DNA from: Maratus speciosus | Lineage: Eukaryota; Arthropoda; Arachnida; Araneae; Salticidae | NCBI GenBank assembly: GCA_963932465.1 | Contig: OZ010788.1 | Location: forward strand, 201,006,559-201,070,558 | DNA: 64,000 bases | Direction: 5' to 3' | Shown here: piece by piece, positions 23,183 to 33,479 of the stretch | Numbering within the stretch: the stretch's first letter is position 1 | Layout: each line of letters opens with the position of its first letter | Translations under genes and position numbers: made by a program | Notes under the pieces: model-generated | What the model was told of the DNA's origin: nothing | Database searches by the model: none | Seen by the model: only the letters and a program-made list of their open reading frames with translations

Positions 23183-23264
23183 GAGCGAGACGAATAGGGT
23201 TTCGCCAGATGAACGAAACCCTAAAAATGCGTATTGTTTTCTTTTCCATTTGATGATATATATA

Positions 23265-23420
23265 TGTTACGGTCAATATAATCGGTTATTATTAATAATT
23301 GCCAAATAATATCTAAATAAACCGGTTAATATGAATAATTTATGAAAATTTATTAAATTAACCGGTTATTATCAATAATTACCAATCAAGTTTGGTTAAT
23401 TTAATAAATTTCAACTCGTT
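23265..23420 (+). repeat. Ginger left terminal inverted repeat
   Basis: Pairs with 28160-28304. It carries two AACCGGTTA blocks spaced about 70 bp apart. Confidence 0.85.
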
Positions 23421-24213
23421 TAGCTGGAAATTTGCATTACGTATGCGTATATTTATTCCGTGTCAATGCCTTACTATTGTGTAGTAGTGTAACAGCTTTT
23501 GTAAGCGCACAAGTTCGTAAAGTTTGTTTGTTTTTGTCTGTTGGCAGCAACTTGACAATATCAGTAGATTGTCAATTTTAGATGCAAACAGCTGCATCTT
23601 TCGGGACGCTCACTAATATTTATTTTTCGCCAGTTTTGATGGTTTAGTGTGCCAAGTAGAGTCAATTTCATGTTATTTTTATTGTGAGTTCGAAATTTTT
23701 TCAGTTAAGAAAGTTAAAAACGAGCTGAGGAAGTTTCTTATCACTTAATGGATGCGTTCAAAATATTTGGAGCACCGTATCAAAGTAAAAGTGACAATGG
23801 CGGAAAATTTCCTAATAAAGTTATTGAAGAAGTTTGTGGAATCTACTCAAAATTTTCATGGAAAACCAAGACACAGTCAATTGCAAAACTCAGTTGAAAG
23901 AGGAAACCAAGATATTGAAAAGATGTTATCCAATTGGTTTAAAACTAACAGTAAAACAAAGTGGTCAGAAGGAATGAAATTCATTCAATTTAAGAAAAAA
24001 TTGCACATCACTCTAGAATAGATCGCAACCCGTATGAAGCTTTATTTAACTATAAAGAAAATGTAACTATAATAATCCATTTACCAGTCGATATTTTTTT
24101 CAGGAATTACAAGTGAAGAAGATATTGTTGTATAATAAATTAGTCTAGTAATGATATCAAACTTCTGACAGCAATCTTAACCAAGAATGGTGATATAGAC
24201 GCAATGAATGATG

Positions 24214-24238
24214 ATAATATGGACATGGAACTGGATTA
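24214..24238 (+). repeat. SINE target-site duplication, left
   Basis: ATAATATGGACATGGAACTGGAT before the insertion matches ATAATATGGAACTGGAT after it (24609-24626), apart from a 6-bp CATGGA insertion. A long duplication of this type fits LINE-driven insertion. Confidence 0.7.
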
Positions 24239-24609
24239 ATACATGGAAATTATTCCAGAGAGAAACATTCGCCTTGCATAAAATATTGTATGCAAGGCGA
24301 AAGTTTCTCTCTGGAATAATTTCCATGTATTAATATAGTTTCTATCGATGCTGGATTTAATTAAGTTTCGTGTTCGTCCCAGGTCGGTGGCTCATGATAA
24401 TTATTTCATCTTGTGCTGCGTTTGTAGCCTTGCCAACATATAATAGTGAGAAATTTTCCAGGCTCGGTATCGTTCCATGTGGTTAAGTCGGTAGAACGTC
24501 AGTGAATTATACTGATGGCCCGGGTTCGAGTCCCGGCATGGAATCTTTTTCACTAGGTTGGCCTTTGCGCCTCTTAAGCAATTCCTTTGAAATTTGATTT
24601 TCATTTGAA
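24239..24609 (+). mobile_element. tRNA-derived SINE with palindromic head
   Basis: The head (24239-24335) is a near-perfect palindrome: ACATGGAAATTATTCCAGAGAG and its inverse meet at AAAATATT. The body follows, from TAATATAGTTTC.ATCGATG to GCTGCGTTTGTAGCCTTGCC. Then come a tRNA-like part (24472-24545), a TTTTT run, and a tail ending GATTTTCATTTGAAATAAT. It is inserted into the Ginger integrase gene and flanked by a long target duplication. The same family forms the tandem units at 40.8-41.57 kb. Confidence 0.8.
24472..24545 (+). ncRNA. tRNA-like segment of SINE
   Basis: 74 nt. The acceptor stem GTTCCAT pairs with ATGGAAT. The A box is TGGTTAAGTCGG and the B box GGTTCGAGTCC, both matching Pol III consensus. 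The anticodon stem TCAGT/ACTGA closes a 7-nt loop, but position 33 is A rather than U, so it is not a working tRNA. It is followed by TTTTT, a Pol III stop. Confidence 0.75.
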
Positions 24610-25224
24610 ATAATATGGAACTGGATAATTTAAAGGAAGACTTGGAGGTAACTGTTTCAGATTCAGTCGAAAACAGTAATAAGAGTCGTGCCAAATTGAA
24701 AGGGAATAACATAATACTGAAATAGCAAAGGAAAGCAAAGGTTTCAGTGATGTTAAATGGAATATTTTGAAGAAAGCAAGGAAGAATCTTCTTTTTCACT
24801 AGATGAAATCTCGAAGAATATTCAATAAGCTCGACGCGCTGCTAAACAGTCACTAAATAAGCAAAGGGAAAAAATGTTACGGCTTCGAAATAAAAATTTC
24901 CAAGTGCAAATGTAGGAAAAACTGTTGCAAGAAGAATACCAGAGATAGATAGGAGAGGGGCTGATGGCCGAAATATCCTAGCTGTTGTAATTTGTAAAGA
25001 AAAGGAAAACTTATATAAACTTAGTACAAAACATGGCATTTTAAATCAACTGTACACAAGAAACGATTTTACTGTCTACAAGGAAGCTTTAAATTCAGAT
25101 AGTGAAGTGCCAGGGAGTGAAATAAATCTATAAGAGAATGCGCCCGTAGGAATTCCAATCTATGTGGTCAAGAATCCCAGAATTACATTTGTAAAGGTAA
25201 TTGTAACTCGAATTGCGGCAAAAT

Positions 25225-25450
25225 TAAAAAATCAAAAAATCCTTGTAATTTCAAATGCCACTATAGCTCTTCATGCCAAAATAAATAATTTGTTAAAAAT
25301 ATAGTAAGAAATCAGAAACCCTTTGTAACTACAAATGCCACAACAGCTCTTCCTGCCAAAATATATAATTTGTTAAAAATTTAATGAAAAATCAAATTTA
25401 CCTTTTGTAATTCCAAACGCCACAATATCCCTTCCTTCCAAAACAAATAA
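25225..25450 (+). repeat. Triplicated Cys-motif end of the integrase gene
   Basis: The last ~65 bp of the gene occurs three times in a row. The first copy ends in the stop at 25288. Each has AATCA.AA..CCTTTGTAA, CAAA.GCCAC.A..GCTCTTC, GCCAAAA.A.ATAATTTGTTA. The second and third lie after the stop and have lost some Cys codons. Confidence 0.75.
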
Positions 25451-25679
25451 TTTGTTAAAAATGTAATAATATTGTATTTCTAATGTAAAATATTTGCAAT
25501 TTATTGCTTGTTATAAAAATAATAATGTTGTATTTGAACACTCAGTCCGTCTTTCGAATTGAAAATAAGTGTTTTCTTCTATGGCCGTCTAATTTGTCAT
25601 TTTTGGGAAGGTTTCTTGTTTTATTTTATTAGATTATTGGTATAAGAATTCGCTCATTCCGACAGTAACTTCCCTTAAT

Positions 25680-27299
25680 CAGGGTTCGCAAAGCTGGGCC
25701 CAGTTCGAAAAAACCCGGTGGGTTTTTTCAGAATGGGCCCACTTGAAAAAGCCCACTGAAAAACCCATAAAGTGGGCTTTTTCAATTTTCAGATATAATT
25801 TAAAAATTTAAACAACATGCACATTTAATGAATTTAAGTCATTTCAGTTAATTTTGAAAAAATATTAATATATAAAAGCCATTACATACACATCTGAAGT
25901 AAAATAAAAATGTATTTCAGCACATTGAAATACTTTACTAACATAGAACCTAGCAGGCAACATACATAGTACATAATTATAGGTATGGTATGTCTTTATA
26001 TAAAAAATTCAAATCAACTATATTCATGGAAATAAAAAATATGTATTTTTACTTTCTTCTATCTTTACAAGAAGAAAGTATTGGATTCGTGAAAAATTTC
26101 GACTTTCAGTTCAAGATGGATTTATACGTTTTAAAAAGGTTCTGAAGACAATTTGATAGTTTTTAGAAAATGACTGTCTGTATGTGAAAAAAATTTTGTG
26201 GGTGCTCTATCTCGAGAACTAATGCACAGAATTTCACAAAACTTTAGACTGAGTTAGACCTTGATGTAAACTGGTGCTGATTAGTTTTTGGTGTATACTG
26301 CCCAACAGGTGGCGCTGCTATGCTGCATTTATCTCAATTTTGGCAATAGCTTTATCTCAAGAACTAATGCACAGATTTTCATAAAACTTCAGATTCAGTT
26401 ACAAGTTAAGTTGTTGCTTATCGAGTTTTGGTGCATATCGCCTAGTGCTGCTATGCTGCATTTTTCGCTATTTCAGCAATAACTCTTATCCCAAGAACTA
26501 ATGTATGGACTTGAATAAAAATTTAGATTCAGTTAAACCTTGATATAAACTGGTGCTGATTATTTTTTAGTATATTATCACCCAAGCGGCGCTGTTGTGC
26601 TGCATTTATCTCTCTTTTTGCAATAGCTTTATCTCAAGAACTCATAATGCATGGATTTTCATCAAACTTCAGATTCAGTTAGATGTTGACGTAAATTGTT
26701 ACTGATCAGGTTTTGTTGTAAATTACACAACAGGTGATACTTATATCTCCTTGTTATATGCATCCAACAAATCTATATTTTACAATCCTCGTGATGGGCA
26801 TAAGCTGTCATTTAATTTTGGCACTGTGATAGTGAATTTTGAATTATTAACATGTATGAAATAGAAGAAACTTTTGGGATTGGCACATCCGACTAGTTTA
26901 CCCCTTTTTTCTTCCTACTTAATATATTTTAAATTTTAATATTCTATTCATTATTTGATTTAAAGAAAATTAACAATTTTATATCTTCTATTATATTTCA
27001 AACTAATTTGTGAGAAACACTGACATTTAATTAATTTAAATTCATATAATTTATACAATTTATAACTTGTAAAATAGCATTACAATTATATTGTATATAA
27101 GGGTACAATGTATTTTTTTATGTATAGCGTATATATATAATATATAGAAAATATAGTATACAATGATGTAATTACGCATGTATTATACTTCTGAAAAAAC
27201 CCGATTTTCCCCGGGGAAAATTGGGTTTTTCATGAAAAAACCCGAAAAAACCCAGGTGGGTTGGGTTTTTTCAGAAAAACCCGGGTTTTGCGAACCCTG
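25680..27299. mobile_element. hAT non-autonomous element, 1.62 kb
   Basis: The ends are CAGGGTTCGCAAA and its inverse TTTGCGAACCCTG. An exact 8-bp target duplication CCCTTAAT lies at 25672-25679 and 27300-27307. Both features are hallmarks of hAT. Subterminal regions are full of AAAAACCCG / GGGTTTTTT words in both orientations, which can fold back. It contains no transposase and carries a nested hairpin/array element at 26051-26899. Confidence 0.93.
26051..26899 (-). mobile_element. Hairpin-ended element with ~140-bp array (Helentron-like), minus
   Basis: The left end is the hairpin ACTTTCTTCTA-tctttaca-AGAAGAAAGT (26051-26080). The right end carries TAGAAGAAACTTTTGGGATT and CACATCCGACTAGTTT, so read on the minus strand it starts AAACTAGTCGGATGTG and shortly after has GTTTCTTCTA. 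The interior has about four units of ~140 bp marked by ATCTCAAGAACTAATGCA (26211, 26356, 26490, 26633). The copy at 62326-63257 shares ends and array. No coding capacity. Confidence 0.8.
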
Positions 27300-27495
27300 C
27301 CCTTAATACACTTACTATATGTTAAAATTAATTTAATAGTACTCTAAATTTAAAACTTTCTACTTATGCTGCATTTTTCTTAATATTCAATGCTAAAAGT
27401 ATGCACTGCTAAAAGTACGCTGAATTATTTATTCTTTCATAATTTCAGTGTTTATACCTAATTGATTCAGTAATTATAAAAATAATTATATTTAG

Positions 27496-28143
27496 CCCTT
27501 AAGCTTTGGTGTCCTATTAATAGGACACGTCTTTTGATTGAGTACTATTATCTCTTAACAATTATTTTTTGTTATTTTCATTCAGTTATGATAGTATATG
27601 TTCCAGTAAAGGACGCATTCCTAAGCTTAACCCTGCTTAATGCTTGGTGTTGCTTTTCGGCAACATACCCAATTTAGGCTCTAAAATACTATTAGAATAA
27701 TATTGAAGCTATAATGCCTAATGTTGTCAATAAAATACATTCTGAAAATATTATTAAATCGATTTTCAACATGTAGATGGCAACACTTGTGTTGTTTAAG
27801 AATAAAGATAGATTTATTTTTTCAATTGTTGCTACTTGTTCTTTTTGTTTTGTTTGGGAGCTTGCGAAATACTCTATTTTGACCTGCAGTGAGCAAGCGA
27901 AATTTATTTCTTATTATTGTTCATAAAATTCTTGTATGTTTAATATTATAGAATTTTATCAAGGCAAATTACTTTTTCAGTTAAACACCAGTAATGTCGA
28001 TTAGTAACAAACTGTTTTTTAGCCGTAAACTATACTTAAAACAAAATATGATTTTTTTTAAGTATTTTTCCCATGATTTATTTAAAAAATGAAAGCCGAA
28101 AAGCATTATTACAATGATTTTTGAAAAATCAGGCATTTAAGGG
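27496..28143. mobile_element. piggyBac-like MITE, TTAG-flanked, 648 bp
   Basis: CCCTTAAGC..at 27496 and TTTAAGGG ending at 28143 form the inverted ends. TTAG is present on both sides (27492-27495, 28144-28147), a one-base variant of TTAA. It is nested in the Ginger element. The interior has no transposase. Confidence 0.72.
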
Positions 28144-28159
28144 TTAGTTAATCATACTG

Positions 28160-28304
28160 GCCGAACTTCATTCGTAATTATTAATAATAACCGGTAAATA
28201 TGATTTATATGCAAAATTTATCAAATTTACCAAAAGACGGGGTTATTATTAATAATAACCGGTTATTATTAATGATAACCGAATTTATCAAACTAACCGT
28301 AACA
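28160..28304 (-). repeat. Ginger right terminal inverted repeat
   Basis: Inverted partner of 23265-23420. It ends ACCGTAACA and is followed by a TA microsatellite. Confidence 0.85.
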
Positions 28305-28329
28305 TATATATATATATATATATATGAGT

Positions 28330-29300
28330 GTGTGTATTTTAAACTGGTGTTTTTGATAATATTTCAGTAAATTTTAAAGAACTCAAAATATTTTTAAAAA
28401 AATACAGATAAATTCACTAACATTACATAATCTAATGAGGAAAAAGTATGTAGATTTCAGATCTTTTTAAAATTTTTGTTTGCTTCTATTAGTTCAAAAA
28501 ATATGTAAAATTTTATAAATGTCTGAGTTTTGAACCTCATCTAGTTAAATAATAATAACAGGGCTCTCAATTGGTCCGCAAAGTGATTACCAATATTTTT
28601 TTAACAGTAAATTTCATGATAGATTTCTAGAACATTTGCGCTAGAAGTAACCTCGGACGGCGATTTCTACGAAGTTTGAAAGAAAAATCTTTTTAGAAAA
28701 GAAAAAAAAAAAATCTAAGAAAATATTTGCATTCAAATGGCTTTTATCTTATTTTCTATAGTAGTATTTCCACAAACTAAATATGCGGAAAATCAAAAAT
28801 GTAGCAACCAAAAAAATACATATAATTTGTAAAAATTCTATGGGATAATAATACACTTGGTATTAAAATGAGAAAATTTTTCATGTTCATTATGTTCTGA
28901 AAATTTAGACACATAAGAAAGAGCACACCCTAATTAACACACATTTATATTATAAAGCAAAAAAAAAATATGTCCGTGATTAACACTGATTTCATATTGA
29001 CTGTGGCAACATCTGATCAATAAATTTCGTTTTTACTGCAAATTGTTTAACTTCTAAACATGTCGCAATTTCAATTTTTACGTCGTCGAATAGGAATAAA
29101 ATATACTTTCACATGCAACAGTTTTGGAAACAGTATCTCTTTTCAAATTGTGATTTTTCAACTGAGATTTACTAATTAGATTAATTGTATTATAATTAAT
29201 ATAGTATCCTAATTTACGGTTTTTTATTTCAAGAGGGATTTTATTTTTTATCATCTCTATCGCATGTAGCCCAATTAGGAAAGATGAACCCGTTTGCACT
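28330..29300. other. AT-rich stretch, nothing identified
   Basis: No recognised gene. CAGGGCTCTCAATTGG at 28560 resembles a single hAT end, but I found no partner. Confidence 0.45.
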
Positions 29301-29309
29301 TACAATAAT

Positions 29310-29775
29310 CTAAATAGTTTCCAGCTAATATTTCATAACGAAATCGAAACTTCATCAATAAATAAAAAAAATAGTATAAACAAAGCACTAATTTAATAGA
29401 TACGTAATCGAACAATGCGCTTAATCTATTGAAATTATCAGAAACACTAATCTTTAGTAGCGAAATCTTTGGCCATCTCTTCGTCTATTAATCCCTGACG
29501 TGTGGCTAAAACTAAAGTATAGCTTTTAATACATTTCAAAACTTTATTTGAATAGGTATTTTATATTTTTCATACACTAATGGTTTTTGGGGCTTTCTAC
29601 AGGCCGTCCAAAAAATGTATTAAATGTAAAAGATCTATTAGAGTTTTCAATTAAAAAAAATGGTTTTCACTTTTGTTGTGTAATCCTGGAGGCCTGGGTT
29701 CGATTCCTAATTGCTCCAATGACGAAATGACAAAGAAATAGAAAGATTTGCAGATGTGTGACAAATTCTGAAAGG
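29310..29775 (+). repeat. Dispersed repeat, copy with empty site
   Basis: It matches 62130-63500 in the same orientation with the 62.3-63.3 kb element removed. Shared words: GTTTCCAGCT.ATATT.CATA, AAACTTCAT.AAT, TATCGCTTTTAATA..TTTC or TATAGCTTTTAATACATTTC, TATTAAATGTAAAA.ATCTAT, TAGAGTT.TCAA, TGGTTTTCAC. Near 29680-29735 it carries part of a tRNA-like sequence (GGGTTCGATTCC, a B box). The 63-kb copy keeps the other half (GTCCGTGGTAGAAC, an A-box region). Confidence 0.75.
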
Positions 29776-29779
29776 AATT

Positions 29780-30810
29780 TGGAATTCTATCGTCGCTGAT
29801 GGCTGAATCAGTCGTTAGTTTAAAAATTGGGCAAAAATGATAAAAAGGAATTCAAAGGGTTTTAACACAATTATTTCACATGCATCCATCTTTTTTTTAT
29901 ATAAATGGCTTTTGCTCATCAAAAAACGGCGGCTAGTAATTTTATTAACAAATCAAATTTAATAGAACAGGCTGCAATGGAAGCGCATTACCGAAGTCTG
30001 AAAACACCAGAGGTAGTTCCTACAGTCAGTTTTACATATTTGTCAATGCGTCTGACAAGTGTAGTTATAAGTTCCTTTATTTTTAATAGCTGATCAATCA
30101 GAACTAAAATATTCACATGATTCATTGCCACGATGACATTTAGATGGTTCTAAACATTTAAATGAATCAACTGTTTTTATACAGCACCTCAGTTCCGGTA
30201 ATGAGTCAGGTTAATAAAAAGACACGATGCCGACCCATCGTTACTGTCACTCTCCAAAATAAATTGCCGTTTGCTCTTGATCCAAAACATGCTATTAAGT
30301 CTGTGTTATATGATCGATCTTCAACAGAGTTCACTGCTTGCTCAATTCATGGATTCTAAATCCAGACTTGATAAACTTGGTTTTTCATTTTGTTATGTTT
30401 TTTGTTTTTCATAGACTTCAATTCCCATTGCTAATGGCATTCACATGTTCGAGTTGAGTGGTCCCTCCACACTCGACCATCTTGTGACACCAATTAGTCA
30501 ACGACGAGTGATGAATGCGAAGTGATCTTTCCAGTAACGTTGATGTATTGTTCCGATTGCTTCAGATGTCATTTGGAAGGATAGGGTGCAGCAAGCGGAC
30601 AGGATTTTAACAGTTTTTAAGTACTTGTGGATGTATGAGAACGAGAAAGATTTGTGTTTTGTGTATCTTATCAGCAGTTTTCTGTTTTTCTTCAGAAATG
30701 GTTAAATTTTGATTACAAGGTCATAGTAAACAATAAAAATGAAAACTTACATAGTGCTAATAAATATTATCTGAAAATTACATGCAGTACCACTCAGATG
30801 TAATTAATAT
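29780..30810. other. Unassigned stretch with two short open frames
   Basis: Frames of 62 and 65 codons at 29905-30093 and 30162-30359 have moderately non-repetitive protein sequence but no motif I recognise. They could be part of an old retrosequence. No start context, domain or splice evidence supports a gene. Confidence 0.4.
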
Positions 30811-30813
30811 TAA

Positions 30814-31708
30814 CCTTTTGATTATGGGCCAGAACGAGAAAATATTTTTATATTCAGTCGTACCATAATTTACAAAATAAGAATTCTTAGTTGTAGATTT
30901 CTTTTGTAAAGGTAGGACAGTAAACTCCCTCAAATCCGCAAACGCCTAAAATTTGCACATAATTGCAGATGTGAACAATAAAACTTTCAGTTCAGATGCA
31001 GGGACAAAATTCCAAACTTTTTCATTTTTATATCGTTCCGTATGTATTTTAATATGTAATTCTCGTTAATATGACTGAACTCATGTTTTTTCACGAAGGA
31101 AGTATAACTTTATTTCTGAAGAAATTCAAGATATTGCTCATATCACTGGTAATCGCCATCTTTTTACCAAATATACTTGTGTATTAATCAAGCTTTTTTG
31201 GTTATTAAGGCTGGCTAAATCTCAAATAAAACTTCCTTGTTTTATGATTTTGATATGAATTATCAGGGTACCTTTATGAGGCAAGTTTCATTGAATAATT
31301 CAAGATAAATGTATCTATCTTTATTATGCACATTTAATTATACATTGTTAATTGTTTACTTAACCTTTACTTTTAATAATTTAATCATTTTTTAAATTAT
31401 CTTAATTTTTATTACTTTAGTTTATTACTTTACTTAGTTATTTTAATACTTTACTATGTTGTAAGCACTGATTATAATTTCGATTGCATTATTACATTCA
31501 AATTACTCTTTAAAAATGTACAAAGCAACGACCAGAAAACCGCAAAATTCTAAAATCCGCAAAACTTCTGGTCCCAAGCTATGCGGATTTGGGGGAGTCT
31601 ACTACTGTATAAATTTATGGCACAAAATATTTTTCAAAAAGTGCTGCGAATAGAATTTAAAAAAAAATGTCGCTGGGACGTATATGTCTCGACCCTATAA
31701 CCAAATGG
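30814..31708. mobile_element. TTAA-flanked MITE split by a Tigger-like MITE
   Basis: TTAA at 30810-30813 and 31709-31712 flank ends CCTTTTGATTATGGG and (inverse) CCATTTGGTTATAGGG. Subtracting the nested element at 30915-31607 leaves ~200 bp, the usual size of this family here. Confidence 0.78.
30915..31607. mobile_element. pogo/Tigger-like MITE, 693 bp
   Basis: The left end has CAGTAAACTCCCTCAAATCC and the right end, inverted, CAGTAGTAGACTCCCCCAAATCCGC. TA lies on both sides (30913-30914, 31608-31609). CAGTA-type ends with TA duplication fit pogo/Tigger. The first three bases of the left end are decayed. No transposase. Confidence 0.78.
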
Positions 31709-31933
31709 TTAATATCTTTAATTGTCTTACGAGAACGACAACATTTTAGAGAAAAAGAACGTCAACAGAATAACAGCTGAAACTTCTTAGAAACAAATAG
31801 GATAAATAATCAAAAGCAGCTCTAGGGGATTAGGTATCTGAAACTAAAAGTTTCATTTCTAGATACGTCATGAGGAAATACCAATGCAAATTTATCAAAA
31901 AGTCAAAAAAAAAACAAAAAAAAAAACAAATAG

Positions 31934-32437
31934 GCAATGTGAATACTTAATTCACAATACATTTTTTTACTAAATAGATGCAAACATACATAAGTTTTAA
32001 AAGCATTTAAAACAATTAAGATGTTAAAACTTTGTCAAGAGGCAAGAGTACCTGTAATGACGTTCTGTCCTATAATATACCATGGATATGGTACATGCTG
32101 AGAGTAACTGGTGAATTTGGTTTAGAATAACACTTCCCTCCCTCCCTCTCTCCTCCCCCATTTTTTCGGTATCTATAGCAACTCCTCTATTTCCTTTCCT
32201 TCCCATCCTCCTATTTGTGATTTTTGGTTTCACCCTCTGTATTTAACCAGCGGTTGTCTTTCAGGCTGTAGCAGTTCCCCTGAAGACGACTACTGTTTTA
32301 GTTAAAAGCGCGCGGGGTTTTAACATCTTTTGACTTCATTGCTTTAATATCTTGATTGTTTTAAATGTTTTTAAAACTTATTTATGTTTGCACCTATTTA
32401 GTAAAGAAATGTATTGTGAATTAAGTATTCATATTGC
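31934..32437. mobile_element. Foldback element with ~100-bp arms, 504 bp
   Basis: The left arm (31934-32035) starts GCAATGTGAATACTTAATTC. The right arm (32320-32437) is its inverse, ending GAATTAAGTATTCATATTGC. The central 280 bp is more GC-rich and holds CTGAAGACGACTACTGTTTT and a GCGCGCGGGGTTTT patch. The minus-strand frame at 32024-32233 has no recognised domain. Confidence 0.85.
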
Positions 32438-33475
32438 TTATTTATTTTATTAAGGTGAATATGTCGTTTCAACTTGAGATATAGAGTTTCTATATATATA
32501 TATATATATTATTGTCAAATAAAACTTTTGAAAATTCCATGTAACTATTCTCTACTGTGGATGAGCTGCTTAAAATGGGTGTATATATATATATCCCAAA
32601 GTAGTTGATTTTTACAAAACTAAAAATTATTTTAAAAAAAAAAATTAGATAACGTTTAGTTCTAATATTAATACGATTTTATGTTGAAAAATTATCTGAG
32701 AAAACACTTATCTGAAAAAACAAGTATGATGTATGACAAAAGATGTTACAATGAACTTCTTGATATTGCAATATCGGCATCAGACTCAAATGTATGACAT
32801 TACATTACTTTTCTATTTGTATCTTTTTTCAGAATTTTTGGGAAAACTTAACTTATGCCCAAATTCTTCTATGGCAGTGTTGCCCACTTATTTTCCTTTT
32901 GTTTATTTAAAAAACTACCATTCTACCAGATTTCCTGCATAGTTATTTTTATTTTCTATAATCATGGAATGACATCATTAAGTAAAATAAAAATTACTGT
33001 GCAGAAATTCTGGTAGAATCGTATTTTTGTCGACTGAAAAAAAAATGAGTTAAGTTGGCAACAATGCTCTACTGTTAGGAAACTACTGCATGGAGAAATC
33101 CTTACGTCTGGCAATATTTTGAACAGTGAGCTTCGTAGTTGACGCCAACTTTACGCCCTGTCTAGCAGTAGTTGTATTTCTAAAAGACAACTTTTTCTCA
33201 TACAGTTTAAAATAGTTTATAATATTCCTTGATAAATATTATGGTTGAATTTCTTTTGAATAATTATTATTCATTTACAAATATAATCGAAAAAAAATAA
33301 CAGGTACAGGTAACCATACTGACAGAGAGATGGCACTTAAGAATTTCATATTCAGTCACTATGCTTATTTGCACCCCATCTTAATTACCCTATATCCGTA
33401 ATCTAATTGCTTCAACCCTATTAAAGCTGAGGGAACAATTCAAAACAAATTGCACCCAAAACAGATATATTTCGA
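32438..33475. other. AT-rich stretch, nothing identified
   Basis: It includes a (TA)n run at 32491-32509. No coding signal; the 69-codon frame at 32733 has no motif. Confidence 0.5.
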
Positions 33476-33479
33476 TCTC

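Larger units (their letters stand above)
21063..23221 (+). mobile_element. Hairpin-ended element carrying a 147-bp array (Helentron-like)
   Basis: The left end starts AGGGTTTCGTT. The right end is a hairpin, AGGGTTTCG-ccagatga-ACGAAACCCT (23196-23221). Thus the left-end sequence reappears at the start of the hairpin and inverted at its end. The interior is a tandem array (21360-23125), then CGGGCTCTGTGACGGACAGA and a (GACA)n run. The body has no transposase. The arrangement of 5' motif, tandem array, microsatellite and 3' hairpin is that described for non-autonomous Helentrons (HINE/DINE-1). That family name is an inference. Confidence 0.7.
23743..25288 (+). pseudogene. Ginger integrase (KRBA2-related), split by SINE
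   Basis: The N-terminal part is lost. From 23743 the frame reads MDAFKIFGAPYQSKSDNGGKF, with the SDNG catalytic Asp. After a shift near 23850 it reads NFHGKPRHSQLQNSVERGNQ, carrying the catalytic Glu in SVERGNQD. A second shift near 23990 gives AHHSRIDRNPYEALFN. The SINE at 24239-24609 interrupts it. It resumes with RRAAKQSLNKQREKM (~24820), GADGRNILAVV (~24960), KLSTKHGILNQLYTRNDFT (~25020) and a Cys-rich end, CKGNCNSNCGKIKKSKNPCN then KCHYSSSCQNK, with stop at 25286-25288. This is the order of integrase core, linker and Cys tail found in KRBA2/Ginger2-type proteins. Stops and frameshifts make it inactive. Confidence 0.88.
23265..28304 (+). mobile_element. Ginger-type integrase transposon, 5.04 kb, with nested insertions
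   Basis: The termini are TGTTACGGT at 23265 and the inverse, ACCGTAACA, ending at 28304. The inverted match runs ~150 bp, with AACCGGTTATTATTAATAAT-type blocks. TATA lies on both sides (23261-23264, 28305-28308), a likely 4-bp duplication inside a TA run. TGTNR ends, ~4-bp duplication and a retrovirus-type integrase are the published Ginger signature, and the integrase relic inside is of the KRBA2-related kind. Nested inside are a tRNA-derived SINE (24239-24609), a hAT MITE (25680-27299) that holds a hairpin/array element (26051-26899), and a TTAG-flanked MITE (27496-28143). Removing these leaves about 2.4 kb. Confidence 0.85.

Noticed and set aside
23752..24021. Independent 89-codon gene
   Set aside because: It is one frame-shifted piece of the Ginger integrase relic.
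24472..24545. Functional tRNA gene
   Set aside because: A and B boxes and stems are present, but U33 is missing here, copies differ at the anticodon, and all lie in dispersed repeat units.
24401..24799. 132-codon minus frame sharing residues with frames at 40832-41478
   Set aside because: The shared protein words are the tRNA-like SINE read in antisense, not a gene family.
28560..28580. hAT end CAGGGCTCTCAATTGG
   Set aside because: No matching inverted end or 8-bp duplication was found nearby.
29905..30359. Two consecutive plus frames possibly forming a gene
   Set aside because: No recognisable motif, different frames, no splice evidence. Left as unassigned.
32220..32320. Retroelement 3' end motif (CTGAAGACGACTACTG)
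   Set aside because: Only a vague resemblance to known 3' hairpins. It sits inside a foldback element and nothing adjacent is coding.
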